DNA from: Nocardioides sp. | GTDB lineage: Bacteria; Actinomycetota; Actinomycetes; Propionibacteriales; Nocardioidaceae | DNA: 64,000 bases | Reading direction: 5' to 3' | Assembly (NCBI GenBank): GCA_037045645.1 | Contig: JBAOIH010000001.1 | Coordinates: 186,001-250,000 of the forward strand | Part shown: positions 28,758 to 37,202 of the stretch, piece after piece | Position numbering within the stretch: position 1 is the stretch's first letter | Layout of the letters: every line of letters starts with the position of its first letter | Position numbers and translations under genes: made by a program | Notes under the pieces: generated by a model | What the model was told of the DNA's origin: nothing | Databases searched by the model: none | What the model saw: the letters and a program-made list of their open reading frames with translations, nothing else

Positions 28758-28777
28758 CGCGGCTGGGTCGCGATCCC

Positions 28778-28783
28778 TAGACT
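28778..28783 (+). promoter_or_regulatory. -10 element of leaderless promoter for the PAP2-like gene
   Basis: TAGACT ends 6 nt before the ATG at 28790, with no Shine-Dalgarno. It indicates that the following gene is not simply a read-through cistron of the thiamine operon. Confidence 0.45.
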
Positions 28784-28789
28784 CCCAGC

Positions 28790-29833
28790 ATGTATCGCCG
28801 CGCCTATGCCTTGCTCATCGGCGTGGCGACCACCATGGGCGTCCTGGCGATCGTCACGTCGATCGCGCTGGATAAGAAACTCGCCGACCCCGAAGGCTTC
28901 CTCGGCCCGGCCTGGGTACGCCTGCCGATGCTGCTGCTTGGCGCGTTCCTGCTCGACATGCTTCCGCGAACGCTGTGGATGGCGAAGTTCAAACCGTCGG
29001 CGATGCTGCCGGTCGTACGAGAACGCCTGCGCGAGCACTGGACGCGCGAACGCATCACCTTGATGGTGATGGGCGTGGTGTGCTTCTACGTCACCTATGT
29101 GTCCTACCGCAATCTGAAGTCCTTTCTGCCGTTCGTGATCGAACGCAAGTACGACTACGAGCTGCACATGCTCGATCGCACCCTGATGCTCGGTCACGAG
29201 CCGGCGATCGTGCTGCACAACCTGCTCGGCGAGGGGATCGTCGCGCACCTGCTGTCGACGATCTATCTGTGGTTCCTGCCGCTGGTGCCGCTGGCCTTGA
29301 CGGCGTGGCTGATCTGGTCGCGCAACATCACCTTCGGCTATTGGTTCGCGACGTCCCAGGTGCTTGCCTGGACGCTCGGCACGGCCTCCTACTACGCGCT
29401 GCCCACGCTCGGCCCGGGCTTCCAATACCCCCACCTCTACGAAGATCTCGCCAACACCGGCTCGGGCACCCTGATGGACTCGCTGTCGTACGGGCGCGCA
29501 AACGTGCTGTGGTGGGGTGTCGAGGGCGCCGTGCAATCGGTCGCGGGCTTCGCCAGCCTGCACACCGCGATCACCCTGCTCGTGGCGCTGATGGTGCAAT
29601 ACACGCTGAAATCGCGGATCCTGCACGTGATCTTCTGGGCCAACTTCGTGATCACCATCGTGGCGACGCTCTACTTCGGCTGGCACTACATCGCCGACGA
29701 CATCGCCGGTGTCGTGATCGCACTCTTCTCGTTCTATCTGGGCGGCATCGCGTCGGGCCAGAAGTTCGACCGCGCCGGACTGGGCTCGCGCCCCACCTCG
29801 GACTCGTCGAAGGTCCCCGTCGACCCCGCCTGA
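28790..29833 (+). CDS. PAP2-superfamily integral membrane protein (phosphatase / inositolphosphotransferase-like)
   Basis: The 347-residue polytopic protein has about six to seven hydrophobic helices. Late in the chain are the two PAP2 catalytic signatures: ASLHTAI (SxxxH type) and GWHYIADDIAG (HxxxD type). The first PAP2 motif (KxxxxxxRP) is not obvious, which is typical of the PAP2_3 group that includes inositol-phosphorylceramide and phosphatidylinositol-type transferases. It probably acts on a lipid-linked phosphate at the outer face of the membrane; substrate unknown. Downstream is a triple direct repeat overlapping its stop codon. Confidence 0.75.
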   Translation: MYRRAYALLIGVATTMGVLAIVTSIALDKKLADPEGFLGPAWVRLPMLLLGAFLLDMLPRTLWMAKFKPSAMLPVVRERLREHWTRERITLMVMGVVCFYVTYVSYRNLKSFLPFVIERKYDYELHMLDRTLMLGHEPAIVLHNLLGEGIVAHLLSTIYLWFLPLVPLALTAWLIWSRNITFGYWFATSQVLAWTLGTASYYALPTLGPGFQYPHLYEDLANTGSGTLMDSLSYGRANVLWWGVEGAVQSVAGFASLHTAITLLVALMVQYTLKSRILHVIFWANFVITIVATLYFGWHYIADDIAGVVIALFSFYLGGIASGQKFDRAGLGSRPTSDSSKVPVDPA

Positions 29834-29917
29834 CCTGTCGCGTCTGCTCAGCGAAAGTGGCTCGACCTGTCGCGTCTGCTCAGCGCAACCCCCTCGACCT
29901 GTCGCGTCTGCTCAGCG
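29832..29917 (+). repeat. three 22-bp direct repeats at a 32-bp period
   Basis: GACCTGTCGCGTCTGCTCAG plus CG occurs identically at 29832-29853, 29864-29885 and 29896-29917, with unrelated 10-bp spacers. The first copy overlaps the PAP2 stop codon. The spacing puts copies about three helical turns apart, which would suit a multimeric DNA-binding protein. The spacers are far too short for a CRISPR array. Confidence 0.85.
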
Positions 29918-29932
29918 CGGCAACGGAACTAG

Positions 29933-29950
29933 AACTACATGGATGTAGTT
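29933..29950. promoter_or_regulatory. 18-bp palindrome, candidate operator upstream of the NlpC/P60 gene
   Basis: AACTACATGGATGTAGTT has perfect 8-bp arms and a GG centre. It is unusually AT-rich for this chromosome and lies 140 bp upstream of the NlpC/P60 start, just after the direct repeats. A dimeric regulator site is likely; the regulator is not known. The rest of the 29918-30089 gap holds an A/T-rich stretch but no clear promoter hexamers. Confidence 0.55.
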
Positions 29951-30089
29951 TGCAAGCCGACACGCCGCGATTTTGCAAAAAGTTTGAAACTGCTGTTCCG
30001 TTTGTGACGAAAGCGCACTAACGTGCCGCGAGTTGCCTCGTGGGATGGGGAAGTCCCGCGAGGCATCTTCACGACTGGAAGGGCCGCGA

Positions 30090-31482
30090 ATGCTGGCGAA
30101 GAGACGCCGTACGACGACCGTGCTGGGGATGATCGGCACGCTGCTCGTCGGAACCGCCGGAACCGCCGTAACCGCCGCGTACGCCGCAGAGGAGCAGGAC
30201 TCCGTCACCTCGGCGCAGGTCGAGCAGGCCGAGCGCGCCGCCGATGCCCAGCGGCGCACGGTGGAGGAGGTCCAGGCTCAACTTGCCGACTCGCGCCGCC
30301 GCCTCGATGACTCGCACGTCAGCGTCGCCGAAGCGGAGGAGTCCTTCCTGGCGGCTCGCTGGGAAGCTCAAGCAGGCCCGGGTCAAGGCGCGCGAGACGC
30401 AGGCGGTCGCGAAGGCAGCCGAACGAGCCGTACGACGCCAGCAAGCGACCTACTCCGAGACGCTGGTCGCGACCTACGAGATGGCGCCGCAACTCACCGC
30501 ATTGGCGGCGATCACCGACTCCGACGGCATCGAGTCGGTCGTCGAACGCGCCACCACCCTGGACCACACCGAGGCAGCGCTGACGGAGCAGTACGCCGCG
30601 TACGATGCCGCCGCCACGGCAGCCAAGATCGCCACCAGCCAGGCGCTGCAAGCAAGATCCGAGGCGCAACGGTGGGCCGACGAGGCGACCCGGACCCGCG
30701 CCGCGGCGATGGATGCGCAAAGCGCGGCCGTGGCGGACGAATACGCGATCGCCACGGAGCGCGACCAGTTGCTGGGCGAACTGGCCGACCTGCAAGGCAT
30801 CTCCGTACGCCTGGCGGCCAAGCGGCAGCGGCAACTGGAGAACCAACAGCAGACTCAGACACCCACGCCCACTCCCACGCCGACGCCGACGCCCACGCGC
30901 AAGCCGACCACCCAGGCCCCGACGCCGACCACCGCGAGCGTGAAACCGACTCCGACCACCGTCGCGCCCACGCCCACGCCGACCACAAAAACCCCGACCC
31001 CGACGCCGACAACCGCGACCCCAACGCCGACCCCGACGCCGACGGTCGAGGCCCCGACCCCGACCCCGACTCCCACCCCCACCATCCAGCCCACCGTCAC
31101 ACCGACGGTCCCGCCGCCCGCGAGCAGCGGCGCCCAGGCAGCGATCGCCTTCGCCCGCTCGCAGATCGGCAAGCCCTACCGCTGGGCTGCGGCAGGCCCG
31201 GGTTCGTACGACTGCAGCGGTCTGACGATGCGGGCGTGGGAGGCCGGCGGCATCGCGCTCCCGCACTCCTCACGCCTGCAGTACTCCACGAGCACCGCCA
31301 TCACCGAGGCCGATCTGCAGCCAGGGGACCTGGTGTTCTGGGGGAGTTCGCCGGGCTCGATCTATCACGTCGGTCTCTACACCGGCGACGGCATGATGGT
31401 GCACGCCCCGCGTACGGGCGATGTGGTCAAGGAGGTCTCGATCCACTCGTGGACCTCGCCGAGCTTCTTCGCCAGGCCCTGA
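30090..31482 (+). CDS. secreted NlpC/P60 peptidoglycan endopeptidase (one +1 frameshift)
   Basis: Signal peptide (LGMIGTLLVGTAGTAVTAAYA), a coiled coil of about 180 residues, a Pro/Thr linker of about 90 residues (repeated TPTP, 30860-31115), then a C-terminal NlpC/P60 domain. Catalytic Cys is in YDCSGLT (about residue 375), His in IYHVGLY and a third polar residue in MVHAPR. This coiled-coil plus NlpC layout matches RipA-type hydrolases that cut peptide stems at division. ATG 30090 has GGAAGG upstream. An extra T near 30358-30360 breaks the frame inside the coiled coil; removing it gives 463 residues. Confidence 0.88.
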
Positions 31483-31499
31483 CCCGCTCGCCAGGTCGG

Positions 31500-31505
31500 T
31501 AGTTT
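31500..31505 (+). promoter_or_regulatory. -10 element of leaderless promoter for the acyl-CoA oxidase gene
   Basis: TAGTTT ends 7 nt before the ATG at 31513. This favours the ATG over the in-frame TTG at 31504, which would overlap the hexamer. Confidence 0.45.
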
Positions 31506-31512
31506 GAAACAT

Positions 31513-33504
31513 ATGAGCACCGACCGCGACGGAGAGACTCAGCCCGGCTACACCCAGCCCACGATCGACGTCGACGAGTTGCAACGGCTTCTCGACGGCC
31601 CGTACGCCGAGGTCCGCGACCTGGTCCGCAGCAACCTGGTCGCCCACGCGGGCGTACTTGAGGACGCCGAGACGATGACGCGACCGGAGTTCCGCGAGCG
31701 CGTCAAGGATCTCGTCGTCGAGATCGCCAAGACCGGCCAGACCGGGATGGGTTTCCCGACGGAGTACGGCGGGGGCGGCGACATCGGCGCCTCGATCGCC
31801 GCGTTCGAGACGTTGGCGTACGGCGACCTCTCCGTGCTGGTCAAGGTCGGGGTGCAGTTCGGGCTCTTCGGCGGGGCGATCCTGCAGTTGGGCACCAACT
31901 CGCACCACGACGCGTACCTCGCCAAACTCATCACCGGCGAGCTGATGGGCTGCTTCGCGATGACGGAGAGCGGCCACGGCTCCAACGTGCAGCGCCTCGG
32001 AACGGTGGCGACGTTCGACAAGGAGACCGGCGAGTTCGTCATCACGACTCCCAAGGACACCTCGCTCCAAGCGAGCGCGCGCAAGGACTACATCGGCAAC
32101 GCCGCTTTGCATGCCGAACTCGCCGTCGTCTTCGCCCAACTCCACCTCGGTGAGGACGACGAGGAGGGTCAGGGAGTCCACGCGTTCGTGGTGCCGATCC
32201 GCGCGAACGGCGAGGTCGTCGAGGGCGTACGCCTCGAGGACTGCGGCGCCAAGATGGGTCTCAACGGAGTCGACAACGGGCGGATCTGGTTCGACGGCGT
32301 ACGCATCCCGCGCACCAACCTGCTCAACCGCTTCGCCGACGTGACGCCCGAGGGCGCGTACGAGAGCCCGATCGAAAACCCGAACCGACGCTTCTTCACC
32401 ATGCTCGGCACGCTCGTGCAGGGCCGTGTGAGTGTCGGTGGTGCGGGCATCAACGCAGCCAAGGTCGCGCTCACGATCGCTACGACGTACGCCACCCGCC
32501 GCCGCCAGTTCGAGGCGACCGACCCGCCCGCCGAGGACCTGTTGCTCGACTACGGCATGCACCAGCGACGGCTCTTCCCGCTGCTCGCGAAGACGTACGC
32601 ACTGCACTTCGCCCAGGACGTGTTGCGTGAGCAACTCCATGACGTCTTCTCAGGTCACGCGGATGACGAGCACACCCGCCGTGAGCTCGAAGCCCGGGCG
32701 GCGGGCACCAAAGCGCTCGGCACCTGGCACGCGACCCGCACGATTCAGGAGTGTCGCGAGGCCTGCGGTGGCGCGGGCTATATGAGCGTCAATCGCTTCG
32801 CCGCTTTGAAGGCGGATACGGATGTCTTCACCACCTTCGAGGGTGACAACCACGTCTTGTTGCAGTTGGTCGCCAAGGGGCTGCTCACCGACTACGCCAG
32901 TGATTTCCAAGACCTCGACCAGTTCGGGATGGTGCGGTTCGTGGCCGCGATGGCGGTCGACACCATCATCGAGCGGACCCGGGTGCACTCGCTCGTCACC
33001 CGGATCAAGGATGTGCTGCCCGGCGGCGACGAGTGGGATCAGGAGGCCGGTCTGCTCGACCCCAACTACCACCTGGCGATGCTGAGGTTCCGCGAGGAAC
33101 ACATGCTCGCGGGCGTCGCGCGCCGCCTCAAGCGCGGCGTCGACGACAAGCAGAATCCCGGTGCGGTGTTCTCGCGCGTCCAAGACCACGTGATCGCGGC
33201 CGCGACGGCGCACATGGAGCGGCTCGTACTCGAAGCGTTCGTGGACAAGGCGCGCGAACTCGGCCAGGACGGCGATCTCAAGGTCGCCCTCGGACTGCTG
33301 TGCGATCTCTACGCGCTGTCCACCATCGAGGCGGACCGTGGCTGGTTCCAAGAGCACGGTCGGCTCAGTGCCGCGCGCTCGAAGGCGATCAGCCGCGAGA
33401 TCAACGACCTGTGCGCCAAGATCCGGCCACTGGCGCTGGACTTCGTCGACGCCTTCGGGGTGCCGCGGGAGATGTTGCGCTCGCCCGACCTGATCGGTGA
33501 CTGA
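31513..33504 (+). CDS. acyl-CoA oxidase / long acyl-CoA dehydrogenase
   Basis: The 663-residue FAD flavoprotein has the acyl-CoA dehydrogenase core (AMTESGHGSNVQ, CGAKMGLNGVDNGRIWFD, ECREACGGAGYMSVNR) and catalytic-Glu region FTTFEGDNHVLLQ. It also has a 200-residue C-terminal ACOX helical domain that ordinary 380-residue dehydrogenases lack. Peroxisomal-type acyl-CoA oxidases share this layout and pass electrons to O2, but the bacterial homologues may act as dehydrogenases. It performs the first step of beta-oxidation for some long or unusual acyl-CoA. A transporter or regulator partner is not adjacent. Confidence 0.88.
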   Translation: MSTDRDGETQPGYTQPTIDVDELQRLLDGPYAEVRDLVRSNLVAHAGVLEDAETMTRPEFRERVKDLVVEIAKTGQTGMGFPTEYGGGGDIGASIAAFETLAYGDLSVLVKVGVQFGLFGGAILQLGTNSHHDAYLAKLITGELMGCFAMTESGHGSNVQRLGTVATFDKETGEFVITTPKDTSLQASARKDYIGNAALHAELAVVFAQLHLGEDDEEGQGVHAFVVPIRANGEVVEGVRLEDCGAKMGLNGVDNGRIWFDGVRIPRTNLLNRFADVTPEGAYESPIENPNRRFFTMLGTLVQGRVSVGGAGINAAKVALTIATTYATRRRQFEATDPPAEDLLLDYGMHQRRLFPLLAKTYALHFAQDVLREQLHDVFSGHADDEHTRRELEARAAGTKALGTWHATRTIQECREACGGAGYMSVNRFAALKADTDVFTTFEGDNHVLLQLVAKGLLTDYASDFQDLDQFGMVRFVAAMAVDTIIERTRVHSLVTRIKDVLPGGDEWDQEAGLLDPNYHLAMLRFREEHMLAGVARRLKRGVDDKQNPGAVFSRVQDHVIAAATAHMERLVLEAFVDKARELGQDGDLKVALGLLCDLYALSTIEADRGWFQEHGRLSAARSKAISREINDLCAKIRPLALDFVDAFGVPREMLRSPDLIGD

Positions 33505-33550
33505 CCTGAGCAAAACTTGCAAAGCGGGCACGACCAGGTGCCCGCACACC

Positions 33551-33556
33551 TAATCT
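33551..33556 (+). promoter_or_regulatory. -10 element of leaderless promoter for the Tat-type exported protein
   Basis: TAATCT ends 6 nt before the ATG at 33563, with no ribosome binding site. Confidence 0.45.
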
Positions 33557-33562
33557 GCAGCC

Positions 33563-34105
33563 ATGGCGCCCCACATGTCCGGTGACCCCGTCAGACGCCG
33601 CTCGGTTGTCCGCGCGGCCACCTGGGCAGTTCCGGGTGTGACTGCGGTGGCGATAGCGCCGGCGTACGCGGCATTCTCCGGGCAATGTCCCGCCGACGGT
33701 GAGCAGTCGCCTTGGGTCGAGGCGCGACTCACGCAAGACCCCGACTACTGTGACGACCCCCCTGCGCACACCACTTTCGCTGGCCCCTTCTCGTTCTTCC
33801 TTCAAGGCGATCTGAGCATGAGCCATGTGGCAGACGTGGTCGCGATCGAGCTAAGCCGGTTCGACACCTCCAACGGCAACTATGATCCCTTCACCGCACT
33901 CAATGGGTGGACCGCCAGTCAGGCCTCCACCACGACCCAGGGCTATGGGGACCTCAATACGACGGTGTCCTCGGCGCAGACGACTGAGAACGGCGTGACG
34001 TACGTTCCGATAGTCCGCATGACCTATCGGATCAGCGGCGGTGACGCGCCGGCCGGGGGATGCGTCTACACGACCGAGTTCGTTTTTGGGATGGGATGCG
34101 CGTGA
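33563..34105 (+). CDS. exported protein of unknown function with Tat-like signal
   Basis: The 180-residue protein begins with RRRSVVRAATWAVPGVTAVA...APAYA, a twin-arginine-like signal with an AYA cleavage site. The mature part of about 140 residues has four cysteines that could form disulfides (in SGQCPADG, DYCDD, GGCVYT and GMGC) and a mostly polar, Ser/Thr-rich beta-type sequence. No family is recognised. It ends 3 bp before the convergent pyrophosphatase stop, with no obvious terminator between them. Confidence 0.75.
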   Translation: MAPHMSGDPVRRRSVVRAATWAVPGVTAVAIAPAYAAFSGQCPADGEQSPWVEARLTQDPDYCDDPPAHTTFAGPFSFFLQGDLSMSHVADVVAIELSRFDTSNGNYDPFTALNGWTASQASTTTQGYGDLNTTVSSAQTTENGVTYVPIVRMTYRISGGDAPAGGCVYTTEFVFGMGCA

Positions 34106-34108
34106 GGC

Positions 34109-34654
34109 TCAGTGAGCTTCGCCGAGTGAGTCGTCGGCGGAGTTTTTCAGGTCGTCCTGGTGGCCCTCGGTCTTGAAGCGCTCGAATGAGGCGCGCACCT
34201 CGGCCTCGGCTTCCGTACGCCCGACCCAGTTGGCGCCCTCGACGGACTTGCCGGGCTCCAGGTCCTTGTAGACGGTGAAGAAGTGCTCGATCTCCAGCCG
34301 GTCGAACTTCGGCAGGTGGTTGATGTCGCGCATGTGCTCTTGGCGCGGGTCTGTCGCGGGCACGCACAGCACCTTGTCGTCGCCGCCGGCCTCGTCGGTC
34401 ATCCGATACATGCCGATCGCACGGCAGCGGATCAGACAACCGGGGAAGGTCGGCTCGCCGGTCAGCAGCACCAGCGCGTCGAGCGGGTCGCCGTCCTGCC
34501 CGAGCGTGTCCTCGATGTAGCCGTAGTCCGCGGGGTACTGCGTCGCGGTGAACAGGGTGCGGTCGAGTCGGATGCGGCCCGTCTCGTGGTCGACCTCGTA
34601 CTTGTTGCGGCTCCCCTTGGGGATCTCGACCAGGACATCGAACTCGAGCGACAC
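34109..34654 (-). CDS. ppa: inorganic pyrophosphatase, family I
   Basis: The 181-residue soluble enzyme hydrolyses PPi to 2 Pi. The family I motifs are IPKGSRNKYEVD, the active-site DxDPxDxxVL stretch GQDGDPLDALVLL, YPADYGYIEDT, and metal-binding Asp/Glu around DEAGGDDKVLCVP. GTG start at 34654 has GGAGGAG upstream; the longer open frame to 34723 is ignored. The C-terminal LKNSADDSLGEAH tail is slightly longer than in mycobacterial Ppa. It is divergent from dacB, as commonly seen in actinobacteria. Confidence 0.95.
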   Translation of the reverse strand: MSLEFDVLVEIPKGSRNKYEVDHETGRIRLDRTLFTATQYPADYGYIEDTLGQDGDPLDALVLLTGEPTFPGCLIRCRAIGMYRMTDEAGGDDKVLCVPATDPRQEHMRDINHLPKFDRLEIEHFFTVYKDLEPGKSVEGANWVGRTEAEAEVRASFERFKTEGHQDDLKNSADDSLGEAH

Positions 34655-34757
34655 GGTTTCTCCTCCGGCGTTGGCTACGTGGCACAGTGTCGCGCAATCG
34701 AGCGCCGCGCGCGAACCGAGCACGCGTCTAATTGCTCACGGTCGATCAGGAGGTCCG

Positions 34758-36170
34758 ATGCGTCGCGTGCTCGCGCTGCTGCTCGTCCTTCTGGCTGTCG
34801 GCATCGGCGTGGAGGAGTACGCCCTGGGCTACGGCCGCGCGTACGTCCAGGATCGCTGGCTGGGGCCCGACCCCCTCAGCGAGCCTGCCGCGGTGCCTGC
34901 CCCCGAAGGGCTCTCCCTGTCGCCGGTCCCGACACCCAGCGTGGTGGCTGCGGCGGTGGACCTGACGGCGGTGCCCCAGAAGCGCCGGGTGCGGCGGGCG
35001 GTGACCCCACTGCTGGGTGATGAGGATCTCGGTGAGCGGGTGAGCGTCGCCGTCGAGGGGCTGGACGGGACCCCTCTGCTGCGCTCGGGCGTACGTGCTT
35101 TCATCCCGGCCTCGACCACCAAACTCGTCACTTCCGCCGCGGCGCTGCAGGTGCTCGGCGGCGACCACACGTTCACCACCCGGGTGGTGCTGCGTGGCAA
35201 GAGGCTGTTCCTGGTCGGTGGCGGCGACCCGTTCCTGGCCTCGCGCCCGCCCAAGCCCAGCGACGAGGCGTATCCCGCGCGGGCCGACCTGCGTACGCTC
35301 GCCCGTTCGGTCGCCGAGGCCCTCGCTGCACGCGGGGTCGGCGCGGTCCGGCTTTCGTACGACGACTCTCTGTTCTCGGGCCCGGCCGGGTCCGCGGGCT
35401 GGGAGCCCGACTACCTGACCGACGACATCGTCACGCCGATCAGCGCGCTCTGGGTGGATCAAGGACTTGAGGACGACGGGTGGCATCGGGCGGACGACCC
35501 GGCCGCCCAGGCGGGCGATGTCTTCGCGCGACACCTGCGCAAGTCCGGCATCGCCATTCGCGGGGACGTCTCGGCGCGCGCAGCGCCAGGCGAGGCGGAG
35601 GAGTTGGCGGTGGCCACCAGCGCACCGCTGGACGAGATCGTGGAGCGGGTGCTCGACGTCAGCAACAACGAGGGCGCCGAGGTGTTGTTGCACCACGTGG
35701 GGCTCGTGGTCGCCGGCGAGGGTTCGTTCGCCGCAGGCGTCGCGTCGGTGAAGTCGACCCTGAAAGAGATGGGCGTACGCACGTCCGGTCTTCGGTTGTG
35801 GGACGGCTCCGGGTTGGCTCGCAAGAACCGGATGCAGGCCGAGACTCTGTTGGACGTGTTGCGCCTGGGCATCAGCGATGACAGCCTCCGGCCCCTGATT
35901 ACGGGCCTGCCGGTCGCGGGCTTTACCGGGTCCCTGACCGACCGGTTCGCCGAGGCGCCGCTGGGTGGCCGAGGCACCGTACGCGCCAAGACCGGCACCC
36001 TGACCGGCGTCTCGGCGTTGGCTGGCATCGCGACGGATGCGGACGGATCCTCGATGATCTTCGTCGCGGCAGCGGACCGGGTTGCCGTCGAGGACACCCT
36101 CGATGCGCGTGCGGCGCTCGATGATCTGGTGGGGGCGCTCGGCGCCTGCGCATGCGGACGCGCTGGCTAA
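34758..36170 (+). CDS. dacB: D-alanyl-D-alanine carboxypeptidase/endopeptidase, PBP4 (DacB) type
   Basis: The 470-residue class C penicillin-binding protein has an N-terminal anchor or signal (MRRVLALLLVLLAVGIGVE). The catalytic triad motifs are SxxK in ASTTKL (Ser near 119), SxN in DVSNNEG and KTG in RAKTGTLTG. Between SxxK and SxN is the large PBP4 insertion domain (about residues 140-270). It trims or cuts peptidoglycan cross-links outside the membrane. ATG at 34758 follows a strong AGGAGG; TCTAAT at 34727 is a candidate -10. The metalloprotease gene follows at once. Confidence 0.92.
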   Translation: MRRVLALLLVLLAVGIGVEEYALGYGRAYVQDRWLGPDPLSEPAAVPAPEGLSLSPVPTPSVVAAAVDLTAVPQKRRVRRAVTPLLGDEDLGERVSVAVEGLDGTPLLRSGVRAFIPASTTKLVTSAAALQVLGGDHTFTTRVVLRGKRLFLVGGGDPFLASRPPKPSDEAYPARADLRTLARSVAEALAARGVGAVRLSYDDSLFSGPAGSAGWEPDYLTDDIVTPISALWVDQGLEDDGWHRADDPAAQAGDVFARHLRKSGIAIRGDVSARAAPGEAEELAVATSAPLDEIVERVLDVSNNEGAEVLLHHVGLVVAGEGSFAAGVASVKSTLKEMGVRTSGLRLWDGSGLARKNRMQAETLLDVLRLGISDDSLRPLITGLPVAGFTGSLTDRFAEAPLGGRGTVRAKTGTLTGVSALAGIATDADGSSMIFVAAADRVAVEDTLDARAALDDLVGALGACACGRAG

Positions 36171-36173
36171 TCT
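36168..36173 (+). promoter_or_regulatory. -10 element of leaderless promoter overlapping the dacB stop codon
   Basis: TAATCT begins with the TAA stop codon of dacB and ends 6 nt before the ATG at 36180. Confidence 0.4.
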
Positions 36174-36179
36174 CGCACC

Positions 36180-37202
36180 ATGAGTGAGTTGATCGACTGG
36201 TCCACTGCGGTGGAGGTCGGCGCGCGGATCGCCGGGGACGGGCCCGAGGTCAGTGCCGCGGAGGCGACCGCGGTGGTCGCGCAGTTGCGCGAGGGCGCAG
36301 CGAGGTCGACCGGACTCGTACGCGACTTCACCGGCCTGGTGGCCCAGAACCACGACGCGCCGCTGCTCGTGGTCGACCGCCGCGGCTGGATCCAGGCCAA
36401 CGCCGAGTCCTTCTCCGTCCTGATGGACCCGGTCGTGGAGAAGATGCTGGCCACCAAAAGTGCCCCCTCCGGGATCGGCGCCAAGATCGGCTCCAAGGTC
36501 ACCGGCGCCGAGTTCGGCCTGATCATGGGCTTCTTGTCGGGCAAGGTGCTGGGTCAGTTCGATCCCTTCACCAGGGCCGGTCGGCTCCTGCTCGTCGCAC
36601 CCAACATCGTGCACGTCGAAAGAGAACTCGATGTCGATCCGGACGACTTCAGGCTCTGGGTGTGTCTGCACGAAGAGACCCACCGGGTGCAGTTCACGGC
36701 CGTACCGTGGATGCGCGATCACCTGCATGACCTGATCGGCGAGGTCATCGGGGCGCTCGAACCTTCGGCCATGCTCGACGATCTGGTCAAGCGGGTCTCC
36801 GAGGGCGTACGCGAGGGCAAACCGATCAGCGACCTCTTCCGCACCCCCGAGCAGCAGGCCGTGATCGACAAGATCACCGGCGTGATGAGTCTGCTGGAGG
36901 GCCATGCCGACGTGGTCATGGACGGCGTCGGTCCGAGCGTGATCCCGTCGGTGGCCGAGATCCGCCGCAAGTTCACCGCCCGTCGCAGTGGCGTCGGCCT
37001 GCTGGACAAACTGTTGCGCCGAGTGCTCGGCCTCGACGCCAAGATGGCGCAATACCGCGACGGCGCGAAGTTCGTCCGCCGTGTCGTCGACAAGGCGGGG
37101 ATGGCCGAGTTCAACGCCGTATTCGCCGGGCCGGAGAGCCTGCCGTCCAAGGAAGAAATCCACGATCCGGACGCGTGGATCTCTCGAGTCTTGTCCACCT
37201 GA
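36180..37202 (+). CDS. zinc-dependent metalloprotease (uncharacterised actinobacterial family, 'F420-biosynthesis-associated')
   Basis: The 340-residue protein has the zinc motif HEETH (LHEETHRVQF, near residue 166), followed about 30 residues later by an acidic helix, and GHADVVMDGV, which could supply the third ligand. No signal peptide. It belongs to the family often annotated coenzyme F420 biosynthesis-associated or zinc-dependent metalloprotease next to dacB and tilS; the substrate is unknown and no F420 gene is nearby. Its stop overlaps the tilS start (TGATG). Confidence 0.82.
   Translation: MSELIDWSTAVEVGARIAGDGPEVSAAEATAVVAQLREGAARSTGLVRDFTGLVAQNHDAPLLVVDRRGWIQANAESFSVLMDPVVEKMLATKSAPSGIGAKIGSKVTGAEFGLIMGFLSGKVLGQFDPFTRAGRLLLVAPNIVHVERELDVDPDDFRLWVCLHEETHRVQFTAVPWMRDHLHDLIGEVIGALEPSAMLDDLVKRVSEGVREGKPISDLFRTPEQQAVIDKITGVMSLLEGHADVVMDGVGPSVIPSVAEIRRKFTARRSGVGLLDKLLRRVLGLDAKMAQYRDGAKFVRRVVDKAGMAEFNAVFAGPESLPSKEEIHDPDAWISRVLST

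Noticed and set aside
29832..29917. Mini CRISPR array (three identical repeats at regular spacing)
   Set aside because: Spacers are only 10 bp, repeats are not palindromic in the CRISPR manner, and there are no cas genes.
30860..31115. Possible microsatellite or tandem-repeat locus (CCGACGCC/CCCACGCC-rich)
   Set aside because: It is in frame and encodes the Pro/Thr linker of the NlpC/P60 protein, a normal feature of secreted hydrolases.
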